Notes: generated from the sequence alone by a model not told the origin. Counted from the stretch's first letter, positions 1-11,992 are shown. The stretch is 64,000 bases of DNA from Macquaria australasica (GCA_005408345.1 SEMN01000184.1:806001-870000); one strand, 5' to 3'. Translations and numbers: made by a program.

Positions 1-305
1 GGAATGACGGGATTAAGGAGTCGACAGGGGCCCGTTTCACTATTTCTGCTACATGCAAGCTCAAGCTGTGATTTGAGATCATTTCCTCTCGCTCATTTCG
101 ACACATTTCACCATCAAAAAAAATGTCGTACATGCAACCCATGCATGAGCATGTGAGAGCCCCGGTAGGACTCATAAATGTATCTGTAATTTGAAAGCAA
201 CAATCATTTGTGAAACGTGAAGCTGCCCCCATTTGCGATCTGCACGTCAGCACTACTGCTTGCAAATCCCTTTTGTGAAACAGGCCCTTGGTTTGGGAAT
301 CGTAC
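1..305 (-). other. partial drosha intron at left edge
   Basis: No exon of drosha or any other gene was recognised here. The sequence from about 213 to 285 looks like a dispersed repeat fragment but could not be classified. Confidence 0.5.
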
Positions 306-387
306 CTGTCAGGTTCCAGTCATACAGCTCAAGAATGTCCTGGAACAAGTAGGTGGCAAACAGCTCCAGGCCTCGTACACAGTAGTT
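306..387 (-). CDS. drosha: drosha tenth coding exon (last in the window)
   Basis: An 82-bp exon encoding NYCVRGLELFATYLFQDILE then LYDWNLT, plus one base of the next codon. Human has NFCVKGLELFSLFLFRDILE. The acceptor is CCCGTGCCCAG before 387 and the donor is ACAG/GTACGA at 306. The next exon (human GPLFEDSPPCCPRFHF) is not found in bases 1-305, so it lies off the left edge. Confidence 0.93.
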
Positions 388-3300
388 CTGGGCACGGGAG
401 AGAGACAGCGTTTGATAGCAGTGTTACGTGAGCATACTGTACAAGCAGACTCAAAAAAGCTGTAATACTGCCATAAAGAGTACCTTAATGTAGATATGAC
501 TGATAAGTAAATCCAGTTCTCTAACTTTATCACATAAGCCACCTTATCGATGTAATCAACCTCTGCACATTAAAAAGAATCTCTTTTCCCTCTTCTACAA
601 GGATTAGCACCTTCGCACACCCAGGCGCTGAGGTGTGAGGGTTACATGTGGCTCAGCTGTGCTCAGACTCAGCCGTTTGAGATAAAAAACAAAAAGGGGA
701 GAGAAAGAGCTGGGAGATAAAGTGGGGTTTTACTGACCTCCGGTGTCATCTCCTCTATGAAGTGAATGGTGTAATCTATGTTGAAGCGGATCACACGGCA
801 CAATGGAATCTGTGATGATGAAAGGAACAGAGGACGAGAAGAAGAAAGGACGGCCGACTCATTACGATGGCGTTAGGCAGAGGTTACAGCTTTTCAAGGA
901 AACTCATTAAAACCTCATCTCTGCTGTGGAGCTCACCCAAAATGGCGGACACAACCATGTGCATGAAAAGAAAAGGCATGTACGCTTAAGAAATCACACT
1001 AAGTCACTGTAATGTGTATAATCATGCGCAACCTTTGGTCAATTAAAAAACCCTGACATGTTCAAACACTCACTCCCACAAATCACATGCCCACACACAC
1101 ACACACTCTTGAAAATTAAGTAACTCAAATCTCGCTAAATAGATAAGCCTGCTGTTCTGTGTTTAATCTCCCTAGTTACACGGTCTTTGTTGTCAGAGCG
1201 CGGGGGTCCATTTTAAGAGATTAACCTGGGAGCCACATTCATTCTTGCCCATCCCGGCAGCTAACTAGCAGGGGGCTAATATCACCATGCTCCGAGGTTG
1301 CTAATCCCCACACTGCCACGAAGCATTTACCCCAGCTTTTAACAAGGGCTGCTTAAATTATCCAGTTCAAATCATGGCTAATCCTCTGGGCTTTTTTCAA
1401 GCTAGACGGATATTGACCAAGTAGTTTATTATTCAAACATGCAGGAAAAATACACACTCGCAGACACTGACGGACACAAGCACACACGTATATCCAGACA
1501 GAAAAATTCACACTTTGAACACATTTTCAAGAAATGGGGTTTGGCGGTCCCCCATCGATTTCTCACTCCCTTTAAACTTCCTCCTTGGGATAAAAGTCAG
1601 GCACACAGCTCGAATGGCTACAGAAAGAGAGGGTCCTTTTAAGTCACGACCTCTCTAATGTTTGACTGTCACTGATGGGCCTTCAAAGGTGAGGGAGCAG
1701 ACTCTGCGTCAAGGTCAGCGCAGTGAGAGGAGCACTCTGTCCAGGCAACAAAGAAGCCAAAAGCTGATTTGAAGTTATTTTTTGAGGAGCGTGGAGTTAA
1801 AGGAGGAGGGGATTTTTCACTCAAACGCCGACCTAAATCATAGGTGTTGCCTGAACAGACATGTAGGAGGAGGACAGGGTCATATGTGGCCACTGCAGAG
1901 CCCACTGAGCAGCGCTCAAGACGTGTATCGAGAGAGGTGATAAAACCGTCATGGACCTCACACATCACAAAGACGAGAGACGTGGGTGGAAAACCAGGAC
2001 TGGGCTATATAGCTGAAACTAATAAAAAGATATTAATAACCGTATCTTTATGATTTGAAAATATATATATCCATATGATAAATGTAATAAAGTCTTCACA
2101 CAAGAAAATAAAAAACTTCAGTAACTTCTTTTGTTTGTTTTGAATTAACAAGGAACCAGACGTCCTGCACCCTGTCGGTTACTTTTAGTCATTATGGACG
2201 ACTCTTACTTTATGAAGACAAATTACAGAGAAATCTCACAATAAAGTGAAATCACATCAAATTAAAATGAAGGTCTACCAACCGACATGTCCCAACTAAA
2301 TAAAGTGAGTACAACTGATTTACTGAGTTTTCAGCCCCACGCAGCCGTCATTAAGAATTAAGGGTGTGCAAGACCGTTTTTAACTGTTAGTTTTAAATGA
2401 TAATTTACTTGGAATAATTTAACATGATCACATCATTACGATAGGATGTCCTTTAATATACCAGCATGTCCTAATACTAAAAGAAACGTTCCACCAGAAC
2501 AAATCAAAGTTTAGGTTTGTCCGGACTGGACTTCAAGTCATTAGTTGCAAAATTAGTGAAATTGTGTACAGCTTGTTTTACGTAAAACACGCATGTGTAT
2601 TTGAGTATGAAATGACTCGCTGAAGGTGAAACGGCTGTGAGTTTTGTAAGCAACCCTGTAAACTTTTTGTTCCACCTTTCTGAGGTTTAAATTGACTCTT
2701 TTGGATAAAATAGCCAAGAAAACTCAGTGTGACACCTGACCCAAAAAACACAATATGAAAAGGAACTGCAAACTCCAAGGAAATAAATAATAAAGATGTA
2801 AAAAAAAACAAAAAAAACACAGCCATAGTGGGGAAATATGGTTGTACAGTGACATATGCTGTCAAACAAAAAACATAAAATTCATGGCTTATCGCCTGTA
2901 CCGTTAACAACTGGAAGCAGGCTTACGTTAGTGAGAGGTGTGTGGGAGAAAAGAGAGAAGCCTTCAAACAGGTACTCATGGTCATCGTACTCGATCACGG
3001 TCGGCCTGTCAGTCTGAAACAGAAAACAGCAGGACCACTCAAACACAGAATGGCACAACACACAGCAGCTTCGATATAGTGCTGGGAATATATACACAGT
3101 GATTATTGCCATGAAACTATAAGCAAATGTATTAAACATAATGCACAATCATAATATTATACTCAAGTACTGCAATACGATACCAGCTAAAGACTGCAGA
3201 AAAATACTCTAGAGGAATCATGAATTAATGGCACAGATAATACATATTCTCCTGTATGATGTTAATCAGTTCTTCTCTCATTTTAGGGTCTTGACAAGAG

Positions 3301-6300
3301 AGACATACCAGGAAGTTGGTGGGAGGAGACACGGTGATCCTGTAGTGAAACAGCTTTCCCGCGTTGTTGTTCATTGTACGACACTGTTTCACATGCTGAA
3401 AAAAAGACACACAAACTCAACACCTGACATATAGCTCATCGTCTTTAAAGCACAAATTTGTGCTGTGATACAAATTAGGTATGGATTGTCCCCAACTAAA
3501 GACATTTATAGCCGACTCACAGTAAAAGCATTTCCCCCACTGTTAGTTAGTTAATGTAAATGAGAAATTAAAGTATTTCTCCAGTATTATTGTCCCTACA
3601 CAGATCAATGAAGTCCCACAGAAGGATTTTAAACATTATTGAAGACCAAATCATATTTGTGAAAATCATTGTGACGACAGAGATCTAACCAACAATTTCC
3701 AGTACTGCCTGATGATTAAAAACTCAATTGACATCCTTTTAATGAATACAGTCACACGTCCCACATAATGTACAAACCCATTAAAAACAAATAATTGACT
3801 AACAATTTCCAGGTCAAACAGGACCGTAACAAGCAATTAGTCAACTAATCGACTAACAAGAGGGCAAGCCCTGTTCATTTTCCCACCCAAATAGACGTTT
3901 TAAGATATAAAATGACCTTCAATTAACGCTTAAATGCCTGCAAAATTGGCTGTTGAGCACAAATCTACTACAGCAACATTTACCAGCATTTGTCTGGAGG
4001 CTGATGTTAACTTACCTCTGTGAAAAATACTAAATGCTATAGGTTAACTCGTCAAGTAATCCATGACCTTCATTGGTCTCTACTGGCAACCAAAAGGAAA
4101 AGCAACAACACATCACCTCCTCCTAAACAAGCCTCCCTTTCTCCTTACATGGAAATAGTTTAAAATAAAGGAGTAATTTCACACCTATGATAAGTACAAG
4201 GAAATATCTTTGCGATTTGCTGTCCTTTGAAGATGCATCTATGTGGGAGTTTTTGTTCCATAATGCAGGAAGTCCAGAAAGTGAGTCATGAAAACCAGAA
4301 ACCTCAGCACCTGGCAAAATAATCGATGAGGCACTGGTATAGATCAACTCCCCTGTCAAATTCTTACAGATGTAATATCATCATTTGGCTTCTTGGGATG
4401 ATAAAATCTTATTGTCCCTCTAATACAATAGAAAATGGCCACTATATAGAGAATACATTTAGGCTGACTAGAATAATGTCCTTGCCCCTCTGTGGCACAG
4501 CTTCAAGGTTATGAAAGGGTGATTTATTCACAGCGTGTCATACCTCCTCCCCCGGGTAGATGCTGTGGCGGATCCCTGTACGTCTGGCCTTGGCACTGCA
4601 CTTACACAAGGGGCCATCATTCATCTGGACAGAAAGAAAATACGTAAATCAGGCACAACTGCTTCACTTGCTATGTATAACACAGGGGCTGCTGAACATT
4701 TTACATCTCAAAACTGCACAATCCTGACCTTCACTGGAGTTTTGAGTTTTAAGTTGTCCTATGCAAAAAAGTGTCTGGGCAGCAATGTGAAGGCAAGCAA
4801 GATTTTATTGACCAACATTTTTTATGCATTGCCCAAACATTTCAACAGTTGGATATTACATTCATTTAAAGAAAAAAAAAACTCTTCAATAATCTTCGAA
4901 CAGTTTTCCAGTTATGCAGTTAGATGTCATGAGGCTCAAACTGCCTCGTCTACTGAAGCAAGTGGTTTCCAATATTTACTAGAATGATTTCAAATCTCCT
5001 CCTAGAGAGGGACCTGAACTCGGTGCTCTCAATCAAATATTGTTGCAAATGTATTAGGAGTAGAGAAATACATGATAAAGTATTGCATCAGGATATGTAT
5101 CTACATTATAGATACACTGGCACCAATATCCCAACATGTTCTCTTGCTATACAGGGACAGAAGTGCATCCTTCCATTACAGTAAAGTTTTCATTCAGTTA
5201 AACTAAAACAAACATGAATGTCATGAATATATGTAATATGAGATTAATTCCTGCTTTTTAAAATTATTTTGACAGTTAAGTGGGGACAAAAATATATCAG
5301 CTGACATTAATTTTTCTTTTAACAAAAACAATTTTGATAAGGATCACTTTAATTATTTTTACGAACTGTAAGCAAGATTCATACTAAGTGGGACATTTAC
5401 AGTGTAAAAACAAACTTTCAGTGCTCTTGGACAAGCTATGTAATGGAGACATTGTTTCTAAATCACCTCAAAAGCTTGGCATTCCTGTACTGCAATTTCT
5501 TTACTTATAGTTACTTATCGCCTGACATATACAGTGATACGCCGAAAGCTAATATCGACCAATATATGACTGTTAAAGCGTGGAATTAAGTCTGTGTTTG
5601 AACCCTAGGGGTACATGTTTCATTTAACTGGAGTGAATTATATTACTTATTTGTGTTATTTATCTGGTAAGTTCATTAGACTTCATTTGAGCACCGTGCA
5701 CTTCTCGAATAGCCTGGCGCAGAATGAGGCACAGTAGCCGCGGTCTGCCTGCTTTTCTTCATGCAGGGGCAGTATAAGATGGTACAAGGTCATGTTTATT
5801 GGGATTTACAGCTTTGTGTTAACGCTGTTATCTACTGTTATCTGTTAATTTTGTAAAGAATTTGGTGTAAAGAATGAAAGTAACAATTTCAGCTGTTGTC
5901 AGGGGGCCAAATCCAGTCCTTCAGCAAAATCTTTTGGCCCCCGGGCTGCCGTTTCTCTACCACTGCCCTCTACTATGCTACCAAAGTTGCCATGGGCAAT
6001 GTTGCCCTGTCATAGCTTCAAAGTGCTTCAGGAATCTCTTCTCTAACTTTGAATAATTTGTCAGACCTGTATAGAGTCACAGAAGATGAATATAGATTTT
6101 GGTTTTGTAACATACTAAATGCTGAGAGGGAGAGAGAGACCAACCTGCCCCGGGTCGTTGTACCACAGCTCCTCGTGCAGGCGGTCAGGGTGAGCTTTCT
6201 TCCTCTTGATCTCAGCAATGACATCGAAAACCTCTGAGTCAGAGCTGCTGGAGCAGGTGCTTCCTTCACCGTCTGACTCACAGTCTGAGTCACTACTGCT

Positions 6301-9300
6301 GTCGTCTGAAACCAAAGTGCAAAAAGGTCTTTAATCATAAGAACGTCGCAGGGCTGACAGCTGAAACATAATTCGGCGAGCAGTAGCTGGTCGAGTGGTT
6401 AAGCTCCCCTGCTCAGCTGTGCCCTCACAAAGTATTATACAACATAAAGTCTCTGTGAAGCAATCTGTCAAAATGCTTTCAAAATGGCTCTGCCAACTCT
6501 TTCAGAGGAATAATTATCAGCACAATGCTGGTGATACAGAAAAGTTTCAGATCTGTTACCTAATTTGTATGTTTCTTTAGGGAAACAAATATAGCTTAGC
6601 ATTATTTGCCAATCACTATGTTGGATTCATTGTGTAGATTTTCTTTATTTCAATTTCTACTTTTCAAGCCAACTGCAGACTTTAATGTATCTATGAGATT
6701 AAAATGGAAGCACAGTTGCCAATGTCGACATCTGGCACTTTTCTTTATTTCTCTCACGATTGTCACTTTCCCTCACCGAAAAGAAACCTCACACCAAAAT
6801 GAGGATTATAATTACCAGTCAGCGGAATAGTTTGTGGTTCTTAGCTAATCAAAGTCTTAATTTCTTATCAGCGTTTTAACTCGAGTACTTGATTGTGAAG
6901 TCAGTGCCCAGAGCAACGTGTTTAGCAAATTAGATCTCCCTGAGCAAGATTTATATTATTGCAGTGCTGAAAGAGACAATCAAGCTGACAGCCCTGCAGA
7001 TAACATCATAAACACTGAGCTTAATCTCTGCCTCAGCCTAATGCATTGCTGAGAAGACAGTAAGTTTTTATGCACATCAATTACGAAAGATTGTCAACAG
7101 ACGTATTAAGAGTTTACACAGTGTTATTTAGTTGTTGCACTTATCCAGAACAACTTACATGCTTACAAAAGTGATAAAATGGCAGGTAAAGATTGACATG
7201 AGGAATCACTGACTGCTACAGCTATCAAACATGTACTTCTGCATAGTGCAAAATCAGAGCTAAAATAATAACTCAAATTACTGCAAATTATTATTTGCAT
7301 TGACCTGCCTAATAATCCAAACAAAACTATGCGACAGTGCTTTTCAAATATCAAAAGTTTTCCTCCATGATTCTGCAGGACTACCCACCTGGATCCTCAT
7401 CCAGTTTGGTCTTGGGCGGGTCCCATTTTGGTCGAAGAGCCTTAGCTCTCTCCTGTCTCCTCCCCAGCTCTTCCTCAAAGCGCTCGTACAGGTCCCGCAG
7501 TTTACTCGTCCCCACCACAGTAGAGTCTCCCTAAACAAATTTAAATAAAATACATGGCTCTGTGACATTTGTTTACCAACTTTTTAAATGTCAAATAGAA
7601 GAAGCATACATAAAGAACAAGATTTGTTTTTTAAAGTACATTTGAGCTTCACTAAGGTGCAGAGGTTAACTCCCACTGTCACAGCAGAAAAAACAGACAC
7701 AACAGTCTCAGTCATCTGTTCATGGAGAAGCAAAGAAATAAGGTTGGGCTCCATCTCGACATTTACCTTCCCTTTGGTTTTATTGAAAGACAGGTCAGGT
7801 CCTGGCCAGACCGTGTAAAAAAAGTAGCTGATGACAGCATGAAGCAAGTGTTCAGAGACTACCGGTAAAGGTCAGGGTTTTAGAGAAGAAAAAGGAGTTT
7901 GCGTAATCCAAAAGATCCAAAGACTTCAGAAAAGCATTTGAGAGGGCAGGTGGTGATTTCCAAAGTGCGACTACGGCCCCTTTTGAGTGCTCGCCATTAA
8001 CTGAAAGGCCGAAAAACACCCAGCATTGGAGAGCAGCCAATCCAACTCTCTAACACCACCACCAGACACAATTGATAAAATGGCAGACAGAAGATTGGGA
8101 AAGTTTTCTTTGCACGCCAGTTGGATAAAACAATATCAAACAAGTCTGTGCTCTGTGTTAATGGTCACTGTGTTAAATGCAATGAATTAAAACAAGTCAT
8201 TCTCCTCTTTAATCTACCTCAAACAAACTGCAGGCAAAGACATTTTTATGGCTATGGACTCTGAAACTCTTGCAAAAAGGTACCAAGTGTATAATAATAA
8301 TTAGATATTACAACAATCAATCAGCAACTGGACATAGGACAGATATAATTAAGACTAAAGTGCCAACAGTACCACTTGGTCCATGGGGTCATTGGAGTAG
8401 TAGCTTTCAGCATGTGTGCAGCGGATCCAGGCAGGTTTCAGCAGCTCTTCTTCCTCTTTCTCGTCATCCCCCTTCTCTTTCTCCTTCTCCTTCTCTCGGT
8501 CTCTGTCCCGTTCTCGCTCCCTCTCTCGCTCTCGGTCTCTGTCAGCGAGGGCCTCTTCAGACTCCCTGCTCCTGATGGAGGAGTAGCTGCGCTCTCTGCT
8601 CAGGCCGGAGGAGCTCTCCGACCTTCTGTCCCTCTCCTCTTCCCAGCGGCCACGTTTCCTGTCTCTGCTTGAGGACCGACTGCAAAGCACAGAAAAAAAA
8701 ACAACCAATTATTGCAATCAGCAAGGTCGCATGATGACAACTGAGCCAGCTCCAATTGCTAAATGAAGACTGTGAGGTATGGTTAAAATCAACAAAGTTA
8801 TTAAAGGGGAGCCCTGCTGATTTTAGTCACAGGGAGCACTACTCAGGATGTGAAAACAGTGTAAAACCCATGCTTTGTAGTAGCTCTGGAGGAGCTTTGA
8901 ATGAGAAAATTAATCCGACGACATCACCTGAGTTGTTTCTCTCTCTCTCTCGCTCTCTTCATTTCTTGTCATCTCTCTATCACCTATCTAATAAACACAT
9001 AAAATGCCCCCAAAAAAATCAATTAAAAACAAAAAAACGCTAGCGTTACAAACGGGGGCATGACATTTTAAAGAAGTGGACTTTTACTCTGCAGGGGGGT
9101 CTAATGAAAGATACTATCATGTTGCATTATGAGAAATTGAGGATCCAGGTTTTTGAACTTGAGCCATGATAGGGGCCTTTTTTTAAATCTCTCTCTCACA
9201 AGTCCCCCAACTTTATTGAAGTGTGACTCTGTAATTATGCTTCACCATATAACAATTACAACGAAGCGCAACTTGTCATGGCATACCATATTGTTTCTGA

Positions 9301-10620
9301 GGCTGAAGTTTGTTTTTAGGACAAAACATTCAGCTCCATGAGTATTTCCATTTAAAATAAATAAAGTAAATACATAGATTAGTACTTTACTTATTGCTGA
9401 GGGAAACTGTGTATCATGGAAGCAAAAAAAACATGCACACGCTCGACAGGATGTGTGTTAGAAAAAGTTGTTTTTTTAAAACAATGTGTCAGCTGTTGTA
9501 CCATGCAGAGATATCTTATTAATCCTAAACTTACTGAACCGAATGCACATAAATATATACATGAAGTATGCAAAAAACAGCTTTTATAAGACAAGTAATA
9601 AGACTACATGCGTACCTTCGAGGTCTCTTTCTGTGCCTGTCGGGCGACTGGGATCTCCGACTTTCTCTGTGACGATACCTCTCCCTGTGAACAGACACAC
9701 GCATAGCAGTGAGAAAAAGAATTTCACAGATTAATTTCATTTAGGAGAGTTACTGCTATTATGTACCTGCTACGATCCCTGCTCCTGTGTCTGGGTGGAG
9801 TCCGGCCTCTGTCGTACTCAGACCTGTAACGTCCACCCTCTGGCCTGCCACGTCTATCTGGACTCCTCCCGCGGTCCTTCCTCTCTCCAGGAAATTCCAT
9901 TTTATGCTTCTCACCATGGCTACCGTAGCCATAGCCCTTCTGCCTGTGGTCATCGTGGCGATACCCTCTTTCTGGAGACCTCCTGTTGTCCATTGGCTTC
10001 TCATACTTGTACTGCCCCCCGTGCCTGAAGCTGTGGTCTGGTTTGAATGAGCTGGGGCTCTGAGTGTAGCCAGGGCTGAAGGTGGGAGGAGGGAAAGGAG
10101 GGTGAGGAGGATGGGGGTAGTTCATGGAGTATTGAGGATGGTAGCTCATAGACTGAGAAGCTATGGGGGGAGGCATGGCTGGGTGTGGTAATGGTGGTGG
10201 GGGCACAGGAGGCATCATGTAAGGGTGGTAGGCATTCTGAGCAGACACCTGGGACCCTGGTGTGGGACCACCTGTGGAGCTGGGAAGGGGAGGAGGTGGA
10301 AAGTTAGGCGGGGGTTCAGGGAAACCCTGCCTGACAGGGGGCTTGGGGAAAGGTGGGCGCACTGGGCACTGGTTAAGGGAACTGGGAGTGTGGGACGGCG
10401 CTGGTGGAGGGTACTGCATGAAGTCAGAGTGTGGTGGCATGTATCCGCTGTTTCCATGGTAGCTTGAACTGGGAGGAGTCTGAGGATCGTAGTGGTAGGG
10501 GGGAACAGGAGGCTGGGGAGGTGGCGGCCTCAGGTTGGTGGGTCGATAGTTTTGAGGGGAGCCGTGCTGGCCTGGGGGCATTCCTCCTCTGGGACCCCCC
10601 CGATCCTGATGGAAAGACAT
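306..10620 (-). CDS. drosha: Drosha ribonuclease III, 5' half (ten coding exons; 3' half beyond left edge)
   Basis: Drosha is the nuclear RNase III of the Microprocessor. With DGCR8 it cuts primary microRNA hairpins. Ten exons join in frame to 647 codons plus one base: 10620-9767, 9684-9616, 8679-8373, 7530-7389, 6305-6145, 4624-4544, 3395-3309, 3013-2927, 809-738 and 387-306. All junctions are AG/GT and all phases agree. Domain order is a proline-rich region (about residues 1-215), an Arg/Ser-rich region (215-395), an acidic Ser-rich stretch (458-480), then the central domain. Probable zinc ligands Cys518, Cys520, His531, Cys543 and His591 match, at a constant offset of 18, human residues I recall as ligands. 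The human protein has about 1,370 residues, so the rest of the central domain, both RNase III domains and the dsRNA-binding domain are off the window. Start: the first ATG in the second exon (10620-10618), with an in-frame TGA upstream in the presumed leader exon. Confidence 0.96.
738..809 (-). CDS. drosha: drosha ninth coding exon
   Basis: A 72-bp exon, phase 0, encoding IPLCRVIRFNIDYTIHFIEE then MTPE (residues 597-620). Human has IPLCKVIRFNIDYTIHFIEE. The acceptor is CATCATCACAG before 809 and the donor is GAG/GTCAGT at 738. Confidence 0.94.
810..2926 (-). other. drosha intron, 2.1 kb, no recognised content
   Basis: AT-rich sequence with short CA runs near 1,080. No retained coding similarity was seen on either strand. 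Confidence 0.6.
2927..3013 (-). CDS. drosha: drosha eighth coding exon
   Basis: An 87-bp exon, phase 0, encoding TDRPTVIEYDDHEYLFEGFS then LFSHTPLTN (residues 568-596). His591 aligns with human His609, a second-site zinc ligand. The acceptor is TCTGTTTCAG before 3013 and the donor is AAC/GTAAGC at 2927. Confidence 0.95.
3309..3395 (-). CDS. drosha: drosha seventh coding exon
   Basis: An 87-bp exon, phase 0, encoding HVKQCRTMNNNAGKLFHYRI then TVSPPTNFL (residues 539-567). Cys543 aligns with human Cys561, a ligand of the second zinc. The first three residues differ from human AIK, which makes this the least conserved exon edge in the central domain. The acceptor is a T-run plus CAG before 3395 and the donor is CTG/GTATGT at 3309. 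Confidence 0.95.
3396..4543 (-). other. drosha intron with degenerate repeat near 3,770-3,880
   Basis: Contains phrases such as AGTCAACTAATCGACTAAC, typical of a common teleost short repeat with TCGATTA motifs. Otherwise unremarkable. Confidence 0.4.
4544..4624 (-). CDS. drosha: drosha sixth coding exon (first zinc-ligand cluster)
   Basis: An 81-bp exon, phase 0 at both ends, encoding MNDGPLCKCSAKARRTGIRH then SIYPGEE (residues 512-538). Cys518, Cys520 and His531 correspond to human Cys536, Cys538 and His549, which I recall as ligands of one structural zinc. The acceptor is CTGTCCAG before 4624 and the donor is GAGGAG/GTATGA at 4544. Confidence 0.95.
4625..6144 (-). other. drosha intron, 1.5 kb, no recognised content
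   Basis: AT-rich intronic sequence. The 150-codon open frame across 4,535-4,987 on the plus strand only shadows the adjacent exon and intron. Confidence 0.6.
6145..6305 (-). CDS. drosha: drosha fifth coding exon (acidic Ser stretch into central domain)
   Basis: Encodes DDSSSDSDCESDGEGSTCSS and onward through SEVFDVIAEIKRKKAHPDRL to HEELWYNDPGQ, residues 458-511. The second half is almost unchanged from human. The acceptor is TTTGGTTTCAG before 6305 and the donor is GGGCAG/GTTGGT at 6145. The end is phase 0. Confidence 0.95.
6306..7388 (-). other. drosha intron, 1.1 kb, no recognised content
   Basis: AT-rich, with no repeat or coding similarity recognised. Confidence 0.6.
7389..7530 (-). CDS. 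drosha: drosha fourth coding exon
   Basis: A 142-bp exon encoding GDSTVVGTSKLRDLYERFEE followed by ELGRRQERAKALRPKWDPPK and TKLDEDP, then one base. It matches human GDSTVVGTSRLRDLYDKFEE and what follows. The acceptor is TTTGTTTAG before 7530 and the donor is GATCCAG/GTGGGT at 7389. Confidence 0.95.
7531..8372 (-). other. drosha intron, 0.84 kb, no recognised content
   Basis: No repeat or coding similarity recognised. Confidence 0.6.
8373..8679 (-). CDS. drosha: drosha third coding exon (charged region, start of ordered part)
   Basis: Encodes residues 308-410. It begins SRSSSRDRKRGRWEEERDRR, has an Arg/Glu/Asp repeat (RERERERERDRDREKEKEKEK), and ends ELLKPAWIRCTHAESYYSND followed by PMDQV, almost identical to human ELLKPVWIRCTHSENYYSSD. 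The acceptor is GTGCTTTGCAG before 8679 and the donor is CAAGTG/GTACTG at 8373. Compared with human Drosha, about 50 residues between the preceding RS exon and this exon are missing. Confidence 0.95.
8680..9615 (-). other. drosha intron where mammals carry additional coding sequence
   Basis: A pyrimidine-rich run lies near 8,937-8,960. I searched the minus strand for the segment human Drosha has at this place (SYGLSVVPEPAG and neighbours) and saw no convincing exon. Confidence 0.5.
9616..9684 (-). CDS. drosha: drosha second coding exon (RS region)
   Basis: A 69-bp exon encoding ERYRHRESRRSQSPDRHRKR and the next three residues, with phase 2 at both ends. The acceptor is CTGTTCACAG before 9684 and the donor is CGAAG/GTACGC at 9616. 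The intron before it is only 82 bp (9685-9766). Arg/Ser repeats here belong to the low-complexity N-terminal region linked to nuclear localisation and phosphorylation in the human protein. Confidence 0.92.
9767..10620 (-). CDS. drosha: drosha first coding exon: proline-rich N-terminus and start of RS region
   Basis: Encodes residues 1-284 plus two bases. It opens with MSFHQDRGG, matching an internal MSFHPGRG of human Drosha, so the fish protein starts about nine residues later than the human one. It then runs through long proline stretches (PPPPQPPVPPYHYDP and similar) into YRSEYDRGRTPPRHRSRDRSR, close to the human RS region. The splice acceptor is TGTCCACAG before 10622. The donor is GCAG/GTACAT at 9767/9766. 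The exon is GC-richer than the introns around it, and several long overlapping open frames on both strands are shadows of this composition. Confidence 0.95.
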
Positions 10621-11080
10621 GACTGTGGACACGACAAAATAATCAAGTTACACCTGGCATCCACTTGGATCCCACATGAATGAAACGCACCCAGATGAAA
10701 GTCTGACACGTCCTCGGTAGCAGCTGCGGTGGGGTGGAAGTTCTGTGTGTACCATGAACCGCAACACAAACTGAAGTTAGAGACACGCATTTTAAAGATT
10801 TACTTGTTACTATTTTCAAAAGTAATACTTGCAAGTGTTGATGACTATTTTGTGCGACAGCAATAATTTGTTCTCACGTCTCTCACAACACAGCTGATCC
10901 CCGTGCAGCCAGCTAGAAGTGGTGGAGTAAGTGACTAAATGTTGAGCTTAGCGTTAGAAGAGAAAGCAGACACTCTGGGTCAACAGCAGCATTATGTTTG
11001 GGCTAGCAGCAGCAGCTAGGTTAAAGCTCCACCGGCTAATGTTACCCGGCTAGCACATGATGACAGGAGAAGACATTACC

Positions 11081-11180
11081 TTTAAAAGAAAGAAGGAGCA
11101 CTAGAAACAGACGCGTATCACTCCGTCTTCACAGCTGGTTTTAAAAAAAAAAACAATTACACCGGTGTCAACTGTCTTAA
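11081..11180 (-). other. drosha: putative drosha non-coding leader exon; 5' boundary undefined
   Basis: Read on the minus strand, a CTTTTAAAG/GTAATG donor at 11081/11080 lies 458 bp upstream of the acceptor of the ATG exon. In the frame of the drosha start, this stretch has a TGA and no ATG, which supports translation starting at 10620. The transcription start is not determinable by eye. 11,180 is an arbitrary outer limit. Confidence 0.45.
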
Positions 11181-11364
11181 ACAGGGCTACTTGTGAGAAG
11201 CTATGCAATGCAATCAGTCATGTGTGGGGTAAAAAGGTTCCAGCGGGGCCGTGTTTCTGGTCGGAATGGTTAGAGAAAGGAACACGGACGGACCAATCAC
11301 GTCTTGACATTTCTCTGCTTTGTTTTCTCAATTATTGTTTTTCCGCCAAAAGCCGGATTTTTAC

Positions 11365-11517
11365 TCTCTGTGCGCTCTGACACACCTGCAGACTGTGTGT
11401 TCTCTGTGCGCTCTGACACACCTGCAGACTGACACACCTGCAGACTGTGTGTTCTCTGTGCGCTCTGACACACCTGCAGACTGACACACCTGCAGACTGT
11501 GTGTTCTCTGTGCGCTG
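11365..11517. repeat. compound minisatellite upstream of drosha
   Basis: A 36-bp unit starting CTCTGTGCGCTCTGACACAC is followed by two 52-bp units. Each longer unit has the inner 16-mer CTGACACACCTGCAGA duplicated. A partial unit follows. The pattern is a tandem repeat with a nested internal duplication, about 0.28 kb upstream of the presumed leader exon. Confidence 0.9.
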
Positions 11518-11986
11518 AACAATACGCTGCATTTCATCAAAAGCCAGAAAACGAAGAGACATTTTGCATCCAGATCTCTTACGTTGAAGTTTACTGTTAA
11601 AGAACTAGGGGGTTTGTTCCACGCTTTACTGTGCAAATAGCAAGGATTTGATTCTCTTTGCATTCTTAAAAATATGGGGCATTTTTCTTGATTCCTTTGG
11701 CAAAATTAAAAGAAGAATGTCGAACATAACTGTCTGGATTTGACTCGCTTGCACTGGTTTTTATTTGTCACGTGTTGCTTAATATATCTTACTGTTTTGT
11801 GAAATAAAAGAAAATAAAGACCAAAAGCTGGTACAGTGTACTTGTGTCATATATCCACTAGAGGGCAGCAGACTTTTTTTTTTTAAATGTATTACATGAC
11901 AATGAATTGGCGCAACATCACCATGGAAACATAGCACACATCATTTCCAGAATAAATGAGGCAGAGGCAACACCACAGACAGTACA

Positions 11987-11992
11987 TTTATT
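11987..11992 (-). terminator. AATAAA poly(A) signal of the candidate small gene
   Basis: TTTATT on the plus strand reads AATAAA on the minus strand and begins two bases after the candidate stop codon. The 3' untranslated region would be unusually short. Confidence 0.4.

Noticed and set aside
4535..4987. 150-codon plus-strand open frame
   Set aside because: It overlaps a drosha exon on the opposite strand and runs into intron. No recognisable protein.
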